A stretch of 46,231 nt of DNA from Spirosoma fluviale (GTDB lineage Bacteria; Bacteroidota; Bacteroidia; Cytophagales; Cyclobacteriaceae): positions 1 to 46,231 of the forward strand of contig CAMBMU010000013.1 in assembly GCA_945868725.1 (NCBI GenBank), given 5' to 3'. The notes below the pieces were generated by a model. The model had not been told where the DNA came from. It saw nothing but the letters and a program-made list of their open reading frames with translations, and ran no database searches. Shown here one piece after another: positions 45,842 through 46,231 of this stretch. Numbering within the stretch: the first letter of the stretch is position 1; each line of letters begins with the position of its first letter. The position numbers were made by a program, and so were the translations under genes.

Positions 45842-46231
45842 TCATTTTGTTCCACGAAGAGGGAGTACGGTTGCCTCTCGGTAGCTACCAATCGTAAATT
45901 CAGCACCGGATAGCTCCGCCCACTTCAGCCGCCTTTTTGCCCAAGGGAACCCCTCTTTTACACCGGGAACATGGAGGCCAGGAGCTGGCTGTCTCCTGCT
46001 GACTATCCGGAGGTCCCCGACTTGGTCCAGCAAGAGGCTGTCCGCTGAGATTCGAAGTTCTAGCACCTCTTGGCCAAGTTTTGGATCTACCGATACCTTA
46101 AAATGACTGTTGAGTTGATACACGATTTCTGTCCCGTCCACATCCTGAAAATTAGCGTCGTGATTGGCGCCTTTCTGTTCGATAAATTGAATGCTGAGGT
46201 TTCCTCCTGCCGGGGTTGGCCCCAGTACTTG
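45842..46231 (-). CDS. C-terminal part of an unrecognised protein, cut by window edge
   Basis: The frame stays open from the right window edge to the stop at 45842, giving the last 129 residues of a longer protein. A GTG at 46141 could be read as a start, but the same frame continues upstream with normal composition (QVLGPTPAGGNLSIQFIEQK), so the gene most likely begins beyond the window. I do not recognise a domain. The visible part alternates short hydrophobic strands with charged turns, suggesting a beta-rich domain, and it has no Cys or membrane segment. It lies 90 bases before the GntP permease on the same strand and may share its transcript. Confidence 0.65.
   Translation of the reverse strand, partial: QVLGPTPAGGNLSIQFIEQKGANHDANFQDVDGTEIVYQLNSHFKVSVDPKLGQEVLELRISADSLLLDQVGDLRIVSRRQPAPGLHVPGVKEGFPWAKRRLKWAELSGAEFTIGSYREATVLPLRGTK

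Noticed and set aside
45842-46141. A complete 99-residue gene starting at the GTG at 46141
   Set aside because: The same frame is open and protein-like all the way to the window edge, so it is more likely the end of a larger gene.

Overview
The window looks like a chromosomal segment of a Bacteroidota bacterium, most likely of the order Cytophagales (a Cyclobacteriaceae/Algoriphagus-like genome). The grounds are a mutY-ssb-gldE block facing an HU-TPR-small ribosomal protein-rng operon, a DUF3127 protein, a large Oar-like TonB-dependent receptor, an ECF-type sigma factor followed by a tiny overlapping gene, and several upstream regions carrying TAnnTTTG, the -7 box of the Bacteroidota housekeeping sigma factor. 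This placement is inference; there is no rRNA gene to confirm it. I see no tRNA, rRNA, CRISPR array, transposase, integrase or prophage gene. No gene shows an obvious frameshift, and the only incomplete genes are those cut by the two window edges.

Layout. 1-3761: the end of a superoxide dismutase gene with its terminator, then TatD and TcdA (overlapping), a convergent MaoC-like dehydratase, and a methyltransferase-mtgA pair. 3762-4192: an AT-rich gene-free stretch with three perfect and one near-perfect DnaA box, the best candidate here for a chromosomal replication origin. 4193-11318: a CLC channel with CBS domains, an M28 peptidase, a secreted protein of unknown function, YjjX overlapping YebC, a type II NADH dehydrogenase and a Spy-like periplasmic protein. 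11329-17299: the glutamate synthase operon gltBD on the minus strand, with paired palindromes upstream. 17622-23638: gldE, ssb and mutY on the minus strand and, divergently, HU, a TPR protein, a 29-residue bS22/COX24-like protein and rng.

23702-25742: a DUF3127 protein, a palindrome-rich spacer, the sigma factor with its small partner, and a spacer built of 7-nt repeat units. 25745-32216: aldehyde dehydrogenase, RluF, an M23 peptidase, aspS, another heptad-repeat spacer and a YhhN-family membrane protein. 32553-42401: the TonB-dependent receptor, then an alpha/beta hydrolase leading into a complete tripartite RND efflux operon. 42469-46231: an MltF-type lytic transglycosylase, then a minus-strand group of RidA, a GntP permease and an unrecognised gene cut by the window edge.

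Most genes are core metabolism, translation, DNA repair and envelope functions. The less ordinary material lies between genes: the DnaA-box cluster, the CCGCGG-centred palindromes and the heptad-repeat spacers. Among the genes the least ordinary are the tiny genes beside rng and the sigma factor. Several long frames open with TTG; where an in-frame ATG fits the family better I moved the start and say so.
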